A DNA stretch of 60,269 nt. Origin: Candidatus Jordarchaeia archaeon. Its GTDB lineage: Archaea; Asgardarchaeota; Jordiarchaeia; Jordiarchaeales; Jordiarchaeaceae. Positions within the stretch are counted from its first letter, which is position 1; the number at the start of each line of letters is the position of its first letter. A model generated the notes under the pieces. The model searched no databases and was not told the origin of the DNA. It was given only the letters and a program-made list of their open reading frames with translations. The DNA is taken from NCBI GenBank assembly GCA_029856435.1, contig JAHQXB010000123.1, positions 1-60,269 of the forward strand, in the 5' to 3' direction. This document shows, in pieces, positions 18,403-26,535 of this stretch. The position numbers and the translations under genes were made by a program.

Positions 18403-19719
18403 CTACTTCCTCCTTCTCAGAAAAGTTACCGCCTTCATGGCAGCCGCGCTAGCTTCGGATACACTGTCTGGGACATCCTTGGGACTCAAAGCTGTTCCCG
18501 CCACAAAAATGCCCGGAACTTTTGTTGAAACAGTATCAACCTTGGCGTCTGCCTCCTCTATGTAACCATACTCATCCAGAGGCACTTCCAATATTTTGCT
18601 CAACTCTGCTATTCCGTCCGGTGGCGCTAAACCCACAGAAAGAACCACCATCTCGAATTCCTCCTGTAAAATCTCCCCAGTTTCGGTGTCCTCAGCTCTC
18701 ACTATCAGATTCTGGTTTTCTGGAATCTCGTAAATTCTTGCCACCCTTCCCCGCTTGAATTGCACCTTGAACTCTTCCTTAGCCCTTTGGTATAGTTCTT
18801 CAAAACCTTTACCGTAGGTTCTAATATCCATGTAAAAGATGGTGACGTCAACATCAGGTATATGCTCCTTAAGCAGTATACTGTCCTTTATAGCATACAT
18901 ACAACAGACTCTGGAACAGTAGGGATACCCATGGTGCGAGTCCCTTGAACCCACACACTGAACAAAAGCCACTCTTTTAGGTATGCAGCCATCTGAGCGT
19001 CTCAAAATATGTCCCGCAGTCGGCCCAGCGGCAGAGAGCAGTCTCTCAAGCTCCAAGGCTGTTAAAACATTCGCATATTTTCCGTAGCCGTAAGCCTTCT
19101 TTCTTTTAGCGTCAAAAGGTTTATAGCCAGTAGCAATAATAATCGCCCCCACATTGAGGTTAACCTCCTCAGGCACCTGATCCAAGTTTACTGCCCCCGC
19201 CCCTATGGATTCACATATCCTTTTGCAGAGCTCACACCTAATACAGTGCTCTTCATCTATCGTGTATTTTAGTGGAACTGCCTGAGGAAAAGGCACATAA
19301 ATCGCCTTCCGAACATCCATCCCAGCGTTAAAATCGTCAGAAACTTCCACTGGGCAGTGTCTGGCGCAAACCCCACACCCCGTACACTTGGATACGTCAA
19401 CATACCTTGGCTTTTTCACAATCTTTACTTCAAAACCTCTATCGTTTCTCTTAACTCTTTTTACTTCGGAATAAGTTAGAAGCTCAACATTGGGATGCCT
19501 GCCGACGTCCACCATTTTTGGGGTAAGGATACAAGCTGAGCAGTCAAGTGTGGGAAAAGTCTTATCTAACATAGCCATATGTCCTCCCACACTGGGTGTA
19601 CTCTCAACCACATAGGCTTTTACTCCCTGGTCAGCTACGTCTAGTGCGGCCTGAATTCCCGCTATGCCTCCACCTATTATGAGAACAACTTCTTTCTCAT
19701 TCAAGCAGTTTGCCCCCAT
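18403..19719 (-). CDS. hdrA: HdrA N-terminal-half flavoprotein (split HdrA)
   Basis: A 438-residue flavoprotein equal to the first half of the double HdrA. It has FAD motif GGGIAG near residue 17, LDCSACIL, an inserted ferredoxin ([11 protein letters not shown]; second site CIRCELCKRIC, lacking the usual Gly), the CVGSR and YCSRVCC motifs, and the terminal GTALSPKDVPDSVSEASAAA segment. It has no N-terminal CxCG head and no C-terminal ferredoxin; those are on the next gene. Its ATG shares a base with the mvhD stop upstream (TAATG), indicating coupled translation. It is the counterpart of residues 1-440 of the 1003-residue protein. Confidence 0.9.
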   Translation of the reverse strand: MGANCLNEKEVVLIIGGGIAGIQAALDVADQGVKAYVVESTPSVGGHMAMLDKTFPTLDCSACILTPKMVDVGRHPNVELLTYSEVKRVKRNDRGFEVKIVKKPRYVDVSKCTGCGVCARHCPVEVSDDFNAGMDVRKAIYVPFPQAVPLKYTIDEEHCIRCELCKRICESIGAGAVNLDQVPEEVNLNVGAIIIATGYKPFDAKRKKAYGYGKYANVLTALELERLLSAAGPTAGHILRRSDGCIPKRVAFVQCVGSRDSHHGYPYCSRVCCMYAIKDSILLKEHIPDVDVTIFYMDIRTYGKGFEELYQRAKEEFKVQFKRGRVARIYEIPENQNLIVRAEDTETGEILQEEFEMVVLSVGLAPPDGIAELSKILEVPLDEYGYIEEADAKVDTVSTKVPGIFVAGTALSPKDVPDSVSEASAAAMKAVTFLRRRK

Positions 19720-20147
19720 TATTTTCTTAAAAGTAGCGGTCCCATTTTTTTAAGCTCCTCAACCATCTCTTGAACTACTTGTGCAAATCTTCCCCCCTCC
19801 AAAGCGGATATCCATTCTATCCGCAGCCGCGCCGGATTAACGCCAATCTCTTCCATGAGCATTTTCAAAAACTTGACCCTGGCTTCTGCCTGTCTATTTC
19901 CCCCATTGTATCGGCAATAGTTGGGGTGGCATCCAGCAATGATCACCCCATCAGCTCCATTTAAGAAAGCCTTCACCACAAATAGTGGATCCACTCGGCC
20001 AGTGCACATAACTCTAATTATGTGAACGTTAGGTGGATAAAATGTTCTACTTATTCCCGCCTGGTCAGCACTAAAATAACTGCTCCAATTACAGGTAAAA
20101 GCCACTATTTTTGGCTCAAACTCCTTTATTCCCTCTTCTTCCTCCAC
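19719..20147 (-). CDS. mvhD: MvhD-type subunit with one ligand Cys replaced by Ser
   Basis: A 142-residue MvhD paralogue. The first motif reads FTCNWSSYFSADQAG, where the other two copies have CNWC; the second Cys is Ser. The remaining cysteines (MCTGRVD and AGCHPNYCRY) are kept. Serine can ligate a [2Fe-2S] cluster at shifted potential, or the cluster may be lost. The protein is otherwise full-length and in frame, and it sits between the two split HdrA pairs, 23 bases after the 564-residue half. This makes it a candidate branch point with altered redox potential rather than a pseudogene. The C-terminus lacks a winged helix. Confidence 0.88.
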   Translation of the reverse strand: MEEEEGIKEFEPKIVAFTCNWSSYFSADQAGISRTFYPPNVHIIRVMCTGRVDPLFVVKAFLNGADGVIIAGCHPNYCRYNGGNRQAEARVKFLKMLMEEIGVNPARLRIEWISALEGGRFAQVVQEMVEELKKMGPLLLRK

Positions 20148-20170
20148 TTTGCCAACCTCTTCTTATTCTT

Positions 20171-21865
20171 TTATTTAAGAGCTGCCTCCACCTCCGCAAG
20201 TATCTGTTCATCCTTAAAGCCCTTCATGATTATTGCTTTTGAGGGGCAAGCGGCGGCACATGTACCGCAGCCTCGGCATGTGGCTTCTATCACCATAGAT
20301 TTTCCCTCCGCAAAGGTGATGGCGTGAACTGGGCAAAGGTCTAGGCACAGTTGGCATCCAATGCATAAATCTTCATTAACCTCAGCGGTTATGGCCGGTA
20401 TCTTTACTTTTTTATGTAGCATGGGAGTCGCTGCCAGCGCTGCTGCGGCATATGCTTGGGTTATACTTTCATCGATACTTTTGGGTCCCTGGGCGGTTCC
20501 ACAAACATATATGCCATTAACACCTAAGGTTGTTGACCGCATTTCCATGTAGGCTTCTCTGAAGAAGCCGTCGGAACCCAAAGGAACTTTGAGAATTTTT
20601 GCAATTTCTTTTACGTCCACGTTGGGAACAAGTGGTGTGGATAGGACAACCAAATCACTATCAATGGTTAAGGTCTCACCCAGTAAAGCGTGATAAATCT
20701 TAACTTCTAATTTGCCGTTCCCATTAGGAACTACTTCTGGGCGGCGCTCCGGGGTGTATTCTATAAATTTTATTCCCAGCTCTCTTGCCTTTGACTGGTA
20801 TTCCTCGTTCTCCTTACCGTAGGTTTGTAGATCACGGTAAATTATGTAGACCTCACAGTCGGGATACATTTTTTTTATCAGAGTGGCGTTTTTAATTGCA
20901 ACCATACAGCATATTCTGGAACAGTAGGTTAATCCTTTTTCTTCCCGGGCTCCTACGCACTGTATCATAACAACTTTCTGGGGGTGTTTCAATTTTCCTT
21001 GTTTTAGAATCTGCTCCAATTCCAGCTGAGTAACAATTCCCTCATGTTTCCCGTAACCATACATTCCAAAGGGTTCAAATGCCTCTGCTCCCGTTGCCAG
21101 AATTATGGTTCCCGCTCTAAATTTTTCTGTTCCTCCATTAAAGGAAACTGTAACTTCAAAGTCACCGAAGTATCCCTCTACCTCCTTTACAGATGCTGAT
21201 GTGAGGATTCTAATGTTTTTATGGTTTCTCACCGACTGGATTACTGGATTCAGAATTTCCGAAACTTCCTGATTGGTAAGATATAGCTTATAGAGTTTCT
21301 TTAACATGCCACCGATGTCCGGCTCCTTCTCAACTATGAGTACATTGAAGCCCTGATTGGCTAGGCAGAGGGCTGCTGTCATTCCCGATATCCCGCCTCC
21401 AATAATCAGTGTGGAAGGGTGTACCTCTATTTCCAATTCCTGCAGAGGCTCCGATTTTTGAAGCCACGCCACAGCCATTCGCACAGTATTAATAGCTTTC
21501 ATAGTGGCTTCCTTTGGCTTGTCCTGATGCGCCCAGGCGCACTGTTCCCTGATGTTTGCAAAGGCAACAAGATACCTGTTAATCCCTGCTTTTTGGCAAA
21601 CAGATTCGAAAAGTGAACCATAGTTTTTGGGAGAGCAACCCGCGAAGACAACCCGATTCACTCCGCTCTTCTTTATAATTTCCTTTATCTTTCTTGTTCC
21701 AGCGGTGGAGCAGAGTGAATTATCTCTTTCCACAAATACAACCCCGGATATTCCTTTTGAAGCTTCGATGACTTGGGGAACATCAATGATGCCACTGATA
21801 TTTGCTCCACAATCACAGAGGAATACTCCAATTCTTGACTCTTGGTTAAGGCTAGCTTCACTCAT
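20171..21865 (-). CDS. hdrA: HdrA C-terminal-half flavoprotein (split HdrA)
   Basis: A 564-residue protein equal to the second half of the double HdrA: head FLCDCGANISGIIDV, further Cys in SLCSTAG and AGCSPKN, FAD motif GGGISG, then directly the ILATGAEAF segment with no inserted ferredoxin. The CVGAREEKGLTYCSRICC region and a C-terminal two-cluster ferredoxin (CIGCQLCLDLC, CRGCGTCAAAC) follow. The lack of the insert matches the second half of the fused 1003-residue HdrA and differs from the 649-residue one. It overlaps the N-terminal-half gene by four bases. It likely forms a heterodimer with that half and takes electrons to or from MvhD. Confidence 0.9.
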   Translation of the reverse strand: MSEASLNQESRIGVFLCDCGANISGIIDVPQVIEASKGISGVVFVERDNSLCSTAGTRKIKEIIKKSGVNRVVFAGCSPKNYGSLFESVCQKAGINRYLVAFANIREQCAWAHQDKPKEATMKAINTVRMAVAWLQKSEPLQELEIEVHPSTLIIGGGISGMTAALCLANQGFNVLIVEKEPDIGGMLKKLYKLYLTNQEVSEILNPVIQSVRNHKNIRILTSASVKEVEGYFGDFEVTVSFNGGTEKFRAGTIILATGAEAFEPFGMYGYGKHEGIVTQLELEQILKQGKLKHPQKVVMIQCVGAREEKGLTYCSRICCMVAIKNATLIKKMYPDCEVYIIYRDLQTYGKENEEYQSKARELGIKFIEYTPERRPEVVPNGNGKLEVKIYHALLGETLTIDSDLVVLSTPLVPNVDVKEIAKILKVPLGSDGFFREAYMEMRSTTLGVNGIYVCGTAQGPKSIDESITQAYAAAALAATPMLHKKVKIPAITAEVNEDLCIGCQLCLDLCPVHAITFAEGKSMVIEATCRGCGTCAAACPSKAIIMKGFKDEQILAEVEAALK

Positions 21866-23208
21866 GCTTTACTCCTCCCCATTTTTGCCAAAGTAATGGC
21901 TTCTGTAACCCTCCCCGCAGCGGCACTGGCTTGAGTGGCAGATTCAGATATCCCTCTAGGTCCCCTACAGTAACCGCAGGTAAAAACACCTTTTAGGGTG
22001 GTGTCAAAGGGCTGTGACACTGGATTTGGACTTTTAAAGAAACCATGTTCATCTAATTCCAGACCTAAAAACTCAGCTAATCTTCTATTATTAGGGTGGG
22101 GCAGTAGGGCAGGAGATAGAACCACCATTTCCACTCTTAACTTCTCCGCCCTCTGGGTGAGCGTATTTTCAAAACTAATGATAAGATCCCTTGTTTCTGG
22201 ATCCTCCCATATTCCCCCTGGGCGGCCCCTAATATAGTTTACACCTAGACTGTTTCTAACCTTGTTGAAAAGTTCTTGGTAACCCTTTCCAAAAACTCGG
22301 AGATCTATGTAGAAAACATAAACCTCTGTTTCTGGTTTTAAAATTTTTACTAGGGCGGCGTCCTTAGCAGTGTACATACAACATATTCCGGAGCAGAAAT
22401 TGTTATTTGTCCTTCTACTTCTTGACCCCACGCATTGAATGAAGGCTATACTTTTTGGCTCTTTTTTGTCTGAAATTCTAACAATTTTACCTCGTGTGGG
22501 GCCGTGTATACTGGTCATTTGTTCAAGGTCAAGGATGGTGATGACATTCTTGTACCTCTTGTATCCATATTCTTTTATTCTGCTTGGATCAAAGAGAGAA
22601 AGCCCAGTTGCAAGGATTATGGCTTCACTTTTAATCCCAATCATCATTTCTTCGTCATTGAAATTTATTGCCGCAGAGGGACAGGCCTCTGAACATTTTT
22701 CGCAAGTTCCACTCCTAAAATGTAAGCAATCCTCTCTATCAATGATTGGAACTTGAGGGAATGCTTGGGGAAGAGGGAAGTGGATAGCCTTCTTTCTCCC
22801 TTTAACCATGTTGAATGCATCAAAAATTTCAACTGGGCACTTTTCGGTACAGGCACCGCACCCAGTGCATTTATCTTCATTAACAAAACGTGGCCTTTTT
22901 AAAACATTTAGCTGGAAGTTTCCAGCAGAACCAGAAATACCCATAATTTCGGCATTTGTAAGAATCTTAATATTTGGGTGGTGGTAGCACTCAACTATCT
23001 TAGGTATAACCGGACAGATGGAACAATCCATAGGAACTTCTAGGCGGCAGGAGGAGCAGTTTAGTTCGATAATCCGCCCCCCTATACTGGGTTTTTCCTC
23101 AACCAAATAGACAAGTATTCCTAAATTTGCCATTTCTAATGCTGCCTGTATTCCCGCAACTCCCCCACCAATTATAGTGACAGAACCCGCTTTTTCCAAA
23201 TGAATCAT
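21862..23208 (-). CDS. hdrA: HdrA N-terminal-half flavoprotein (split HdrA)
   Basis: A 448-residue flavoprotein equal to the first half of the double HdrA. FAD motif GGGVAG is near residue 14. The following cysteine region is richer than in the paralogues (NCSSCRLEVPMDCSICP). The inserted ferredoxin has one normal site (CTGCGACTEKC) and one stretched site (CLHFRSGTCEKCSEACP), where seven rather than two residues separate the first two cysteines. The VGSR and FCSGICC motifs follow. I start at ATG 23208, preceded by GGAGGGGG; the longer frame to 23241 would overlap hdrB. It lies 16 bases after hdrB and overlaps the C-terminal half by four bases. Confidence 0.9.
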   Translation of the reverse strand: MIHLEKAGSVTIIGGGVAGIQAALEMANLGILVYLVEEKPSIGGRIIELNCSSCRLEVPMDCSICPVIPKIVECYHHPNIKILTNAEIMGISGSAGNFQLNVLKRPRFVNEDKCTGCGACTEKCPVEIFDAFNMVKGRKKAIHFPLPQAFPQVPIIDREDCLHFRSGTCEKCSEACPSAAINFNDEEMMIGIKSEAIILATGLSLFDPSRIKEYGYKRYKNVITILDLEQMTSIHGPTRGKIVRISDKKEPKSIAFIQCVGSRSRRTNNNFCSGICCMYTAKDAALVKILKPETEVYVFYIDLRVFGKGYQELFNKVRNSLGVNYIRGRPGGIWEDPETRDLIISFENTLTQRAEKLRVEMVVLSPALLPHPNNRRLAEFLGLELDEHGFFKSPNPVSQPFDTTLKGVFTCGYCRGPRGISESATQASAAAGRVTEAITLAKMGRSKA

Positions 23209-23224
23209 TCCCCCTCCTTCAAAT

Positions 23225-24115
23225 TTACTTAATTTTTTCAAGAAGCGGAGATGGGTCTATCTTATGGATATTCATTCCTAGTTCTCGGGACTCAATTCCC
23301 AGCGCTAACCCCAACAAATCTGTGTAATTAAGCACAGGTATATTGTACGATTCTCCTGTTCTTCTTTTGAAAAGAAGCTGCCCCATCTCAATCTGTAGAA
23401 AACAGTAGGGACACGTTACAACCACACAATCCGCCTTAGCTTCCAACGCGCTTTCCAGAATATCTACACTTAATTTTAGGGCGGCTTCCTCCGCCACCTC
23501 TCCGAAAAAGCTCCCACATCCTATGCAGCACCCCGTCCTCTCCCTATGCAGGACACTAGTAGCCCCCGTAATATTGATAAGCTCATCAAGCTTTTCAGGA
23601 AACTCTGTATCATCAAAGGACAAGTATTCTCGGGGTCTAATAAGGTGGCAACCGTAAAAAGGAGCAGCCTTGATCCCCTTAAGTGGTTTAGAAACTTGGT
23701 TTTTTAGGTTTTTAGGGCCGATGTCTTCGTACAGGGCAGTGGTTGAATGTTTAATGCCCACTTCACCTTGATAAGATCTTCCTACGGTGGCTAGGAGCTC
23801 ATCTACCCGACGCCTAAGATCTCCATTTTCAGACATGAGTTTCTTTGCCCGCCAAAGATTACCGTAACAGCTCACACAAAGTGTCAAAACATCCCTATCA
23901 AGTTCATCGGCAACGCAGAGATTTCTAGAAGTTAGTGCAAGTCCAGTCGTATAGTCGAAGGAATGAACCAAACAAGCGGGCATACAGCAAGTAAAATCCT
24001 CCACATCGTAAAGTTCCACATCTAAAACTTCAAAAACCTTCCGAGCGGAGACTTCGCAGCTAAATTCCCTAGCTGAGGTTACGCATCCTGGAAAAAGCGA
24101 ATATTCCAAATTCAC
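23225..24115 (-). CDS. hdrB: Heterodisulfide reductase subunit B-like
   Basis: A 296-residue HdrB paralogue. Domain one has GCVTSA, FTCCMPA and CVSCYG; domain two has FYGCHLIRP, RTGCCIGCGSFFG and CPYCFLQIE. The cysteines for both noncubane clusters are there. CCMPA and CCIGCG replace the CCG-x-P seen in the other three copies, adding one extra Cys in domain two. It is the most divergent HdrB here, so its substrate may differ. It overlaps hdrC by four bases and is the second gene of the operon. Confidence 0.9.
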   Translation of the reverse strand: MNLEYSLFPGCVTSAREFSCEVSARKVFEVLDVELYDVEDFTCCMPACLVHSFDYTTGLALTSRNLCVADELDRDVLTLCVSCYGNLWRAKKLMSENGDLRRRVDELLATVGRSYQGEVGIKHSTTALYEDIGPKNLKNQVSKPLKGIKAAPFYGCHLIRPREYLSFDDTEFPEKLDELINITGATSVLHRERTGCCIGCGSFFGEVAEEAALKLSVDILESALEAKADCVVVTCPYCFLQIEMGQLLFKRRTGESYNIPVLNYTDLLGLALGIESRELGMNIHKIDPSPLLEKIK

Positions 24116-24609
24116 CCTCTAACCCTCCAGGTTGAGCTTTTCTCAGTTATAATATTAATCTCTCTTAATGCCTTCTTTGAAACAGTTTCCCCAATCTTAG
24201 GCAGTCCCAGCGCTTCCCGTTTCCTGTCCCGCGCCGGTGTGACCTCCAGTGTCCGTCCAGACCTCAAAATCTGCTTTATTAGGTTAGTGGGCTGCTTAGG
24301 GAAATATCCCCTCTCAACAGCTAGGTTTCGGGTCAAGAGAAAAATTTCCGTAGTTTTTATACCTTGAGGGCATCGTTCATAGCATGAGTAGCACCAAGCG
24401 CACAGCCAAAGTTCATCCTCAGTTAATGTTTTGCTCAAGTCAAAGAAAATTTTCTGCAGCAATCCCCTAGGGTTAAAGCTCTCAGGGATCACCTTTGCCA
24501 CAGGGCAGCTAGCTGTACAAGTACCACACCCGTAACAGTACCTCAGTTTTTCAGCGTCTATTGACTTCTGTAAGATTTCTTTTGAAATACTTGCTATTTC
24601 CGCCTTCAA
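24112..24609 (-). CDS. hdrC: Heterodisulfide reductase subunit C-like
   Basis: A 165-residue HdrC paralogue, first gene of the 15-gene minus-strand operon. It has two intact [4Fe-4S] motifs, CYGCGTCTASCPVAK and CAWCYSCYERCPQG. The start is TTG 24609, with AAGGAGG about 14 bases upstream. A nearer GTG or ATG in frame was not seen. The 417-base AT-rich region upstream holds a plausible TATA box and a palindrome. Confidence 0.9.
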   Translation of the reverse strand: MKAEIASISKEILQKSIDAEKLRYCYGCGTCTASCPVAKVIPESFNPRGLLQKIFFDLSKTLTEDELWLCAWCYSCYERCPQGIKTTEIFLLTRNLAVERGYFPKQPTNLIKQILRSGRTLEVTPARDRKREALGLPKIGETVSKKALREINIITEKSSTWRVRG

Positions 24610-24677
24610 TTACCCTTTTTTCCTCCTTGAAAATTTATGGTGAATGAATGTGATAGGATAAATTAGTTATACTTTCT

Positions 24678-24690
24678 TATATATTTTACT
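24678..24690 (-). promoter_or_regulatory. Putative TATA box of the Hdr operon
   Basis: On the minus strand the sequence reads AGTAAAATATATAAG, about 70-80 bases before the hdrC start at 24609. It fits an archaeal A/T-rich TATA element. It was chosen by eye and no transcription start is known. Confidence 0.4.
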
Positions 24691-24693
24691 TAA

Positions 24694-24701
24694 TAGTACT
24701 A
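24694..24701. promoter_or_regulatory. Palindrome TAGTACTA next to the TATA box
   Basis: An exact 8-base palindrome within AATAGTACTAATAA, directly upstream of the putative TATA box on the minus strand. The position suits an activator or repressor site for the Hdr operon. An 8-base palindrome in AT-rich DNA can be chance. Confidence 0.25.
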
Positions 24702-25026
24702 ATAACGGATTTTTTTAGGAAAAAATATTCGCTTTTAGGAAAAAAAAGTTTAAAAATGTTCAAAAAAAGTACAAAAAGGGACTAAGACCTCAATTTTGCT
24801 TGTCTTCTATAGATTGTTTTGGAGAACCTTTTGACCGAAATAATAATATTGTTAGGTGTTTCGACGAGCTTTTTCTGAATCTCTTTTTAAAGTGAATTAT
24901 TCTAATTCGGATTTTTTAGGACAGCAAAATTTTTTAATAAATAGTATATTATTACAACATATAATAACAATACATTTTTCTTAATAAGTATTCAAATTGT
25001 AAATTTTTTTAAGGAGGCGTCAAGGA

Positions 25027-25512
25027 ATGAGATCACTAACTGAAGAAATTCCCATCGAAATAGAACAGGTGACAGAGTACGATTATGATGATGTGACAAA
25101 GTTAATGCTCTGTTTATGCGAATTTATGGGAACAAAATTCGACGAAGATCGCTGGCAGAACACCTTCGAAAAACATGTTCTCGAGCCAGAAAATTGTGCG
25201 GGATTCATTGCAAGAAGAGGGGACACCCCCGTAGGTATGGTTTTTGTGGAGATTAAAGGCAAATCAGGTCTCATAAAAAACGTGTACATTATCCCTGAGG
25301 AAAGAAACACTGTGACTATTGGACCCGCTAGATTTCCCAAGTCAGATACATCCTTAGGAGAGCTTCTCCTGCAAAAGGCCATTGATTTTATACGCGAAAA
25401 GGGAGGCAAAGAAGCACTAATTAATCTAAAGAAAGGTGTGAAACCCGCAGAGAAACTATACCAAAGAATGGGATTCACGGAGAAATACGTAGTCCTATCC
25501 AAAAAAGTATAA
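25027..25512 (+). CDS. GNAT-family N-acetyltransferase
   Basis: A 161-residue single-domain protein with a GNAT layout: an N-terminal strand and helices (YDYDDVTKLMLCL), a central strand GFIARRGDTPVGMVFVE, then LIKNVYIIPEERN. A helix follows at LGELLLQKAIDFIREKGG, and the typical end AEKLYQRMGFTEKYVVLSKKV. The acetyl-CoA loop (Q/R-x-x-G-x-G/A) is not cleanly visible and may be PKSDTSLGELLL. The start ATG has AAGGAGG 10 bases upstream. It is divergent from the Hdr operon. The substrate is unknown. Confidence 0.75.
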   Translation: MRSLTEEIPIEIEQVTEYDYDDVTKLMLCLCEFMGTKFDEDRWQNTFEKHVLEPENCAGFIARRGDTPVGMVFVEIKGKSGLIKNVYIIPEERNTVTIGPARFPKSDTSLGELLLQKAIDFIREKGGKEALINLKKGVKPAEKLYQRMGFTEKYVVLSKKV

Positions 25513-25966
25513 AAAGAACAACTCTCCCTCAATATTCCAAAAATTTTTCATTCAATATCCTTAGTAACTTGACAATGTCAAATTTGGTTCGTTGCTGCTT
25601 GTTTCTCACTGTTTTTTATCTTTTAAGTAAGGAAAAGTGCTTTCCCCGCCGCTCTTAGTGGCACTAAAAATGGGAATCGGCTCAAATTTAACATTGTCAA
25701 GGTAAGGAAGCTTCATTAAACCGTGTGGAGGTTAAATAATAGAAAAATAAGAAAGAACAATAAATTTTATCCAACCCAGAAAAGGTGTTGCGGAAGACAC
25801 CAACGGATGGATAGACTTTACAAATAATAGTGTGGACCTCCGAAATGTAGCCAAAAATCTAGTAGTAGATGCATTTCTTTTTGATATCATCAATTTTTGA
25901 CTTCCAAAAACCTTTTATTTATGAATTTTGTAATTATACTACAGAAAATTTTAAGATAATAAAAAT
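25513..25966. other. Intergenic region with an inverted-repeat element
   Basis: There is no gene in these 454 bases. A 149-base segment bounded by inverted repeats (25559-25707) is described separately. The rest is AT-rich and leads into the longin-like gene. Confidence 0.5.
25559..25707. repeat. Short element with terminal inverted repeats
   Basis: TTGACAATGTCAAATTTGG at 25569-25587 is mirrored by CTCAAATTTAACATTGTCAA at 25681-25700. The shared core of 18 bases (TTGACAATGTYAAATTTG) has one mismatch. CCTTA flanks both ends, and about 93 bases lie between the arms. The left arm contains the odd-centred palindrome TTGACA-A-TGTCAA. The structure suits a MITE-like remnant or a pair of operator sites. 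No clear target-site duplication was found. Confidence 0.45.
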
Positions 25967-25978
25967 GTGGTGAACCTT

Positions 25979-26428
25979 TTGATTCACGCCATATACATAC
26001 TTTCAAGCGAGGGAAAACCACTATTCATTAAAGAAAACTCCAAGAGAGACATAAATATCAATGAACTTGTCAACTTCGTCTCCGCACTCTCAGACTTCTC
26101 CAGCGTTTTCACAGAAAAAAAGAGCGACAATGGCCTCTCCTCATTCGTCATAGGCGAAAATGGATTCATATTCCACAAAGACACAAACTTCACAATGATA
26201 GCACTAATTGACCCCCAACAGGAGCCATCAGACATTTCCAAATTCAAAAAAATCTACAAAAAATTCCAAGAGAAGTACGACACTCTATTCAAGGATGGAA
26301 AAAACAACAAAAAAGAACTAGAATACCTAGAAAGTGAAATCCAAAAAATACTTGAGGGAAACAATCTAGATCGCATAATAAACTTCAAAGCCATAGAAGA
26401 CCTTCTCTGGAGTAACCTGAAAAACTAA
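25979..26428 (+). CDS. Longin/roadblock-like small protein
   Basis: A 149-residue protein starting IHAIYILSSEGKPLF, then VNFVSALSDFSSVF, GENGFIFHKDTNFTMIALID, and a helical tail with EKYDTLF and KAIEDLLWSNL. The strand-strand-helix-strand order resembles longin or profilin-like folds, which in Asgard archaea often partner small GTPases. Two Rab-like GTPases follow 1.6 kb downstream. I choose TTG 25979 because GGTGA lies five bases before it; the frame could open at GTG 25967 with four more residues. The fold call is inferred from pattern only. Confidence 0.55.
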   Translation: MIHAIYILSSEGKPLFIKENSKRDININELVNFVSALSDFSSVFTEKKSDNGLSSFVIGENGFIFHKDTNFTMIALIDPQQEPSDISKFKKIYKKFQEKYDTLFKDGKNNKKELEYLESEIQKILEGNNLDRIINFKAIEDLLWSNLKN

Positions 26429-26535
26429 TAAACAGAAATCAACAAAAAATTACGCATGAAACGTGTAACCCTAATAGAGAGAGGGAAAGCGAAAAAACCC
26501 GCAAAAATCCGGATCCAACAACCCCCATTCAAGCT

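Larger units (their letters stand above)
24610..25026. other. AT-rich divergent promoter region
   Basis: This 417-base region drives the Hdr operon to the left and the GNAT gene to the right. It is extremely AT-rich. Near copies of CGGATTTTTTAGGA occur at about 24706 and 24908, and a related CGCTTTTAGGA lies between them. No RNA gene was seen. Confidence 0.5.

Noticed and set aside
16452..19719. Split HdrA as a sequencing frameshift
   Set aside because: The two genes are separated by a proper stop and a new ATG with GGAGG, and the C-half begins with its own intact HdrA head. A second pair at 20171-23208 has the same arrangement, so it is a real gene order.
9041..24609. CRISPR-like or tandem-repeat structure suggested by recurring similar blocks
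   Set aside because: The recurrence comes from paralogous Hdr coding sequences with diverged bases; there are no short regularly spaced direct repeats.
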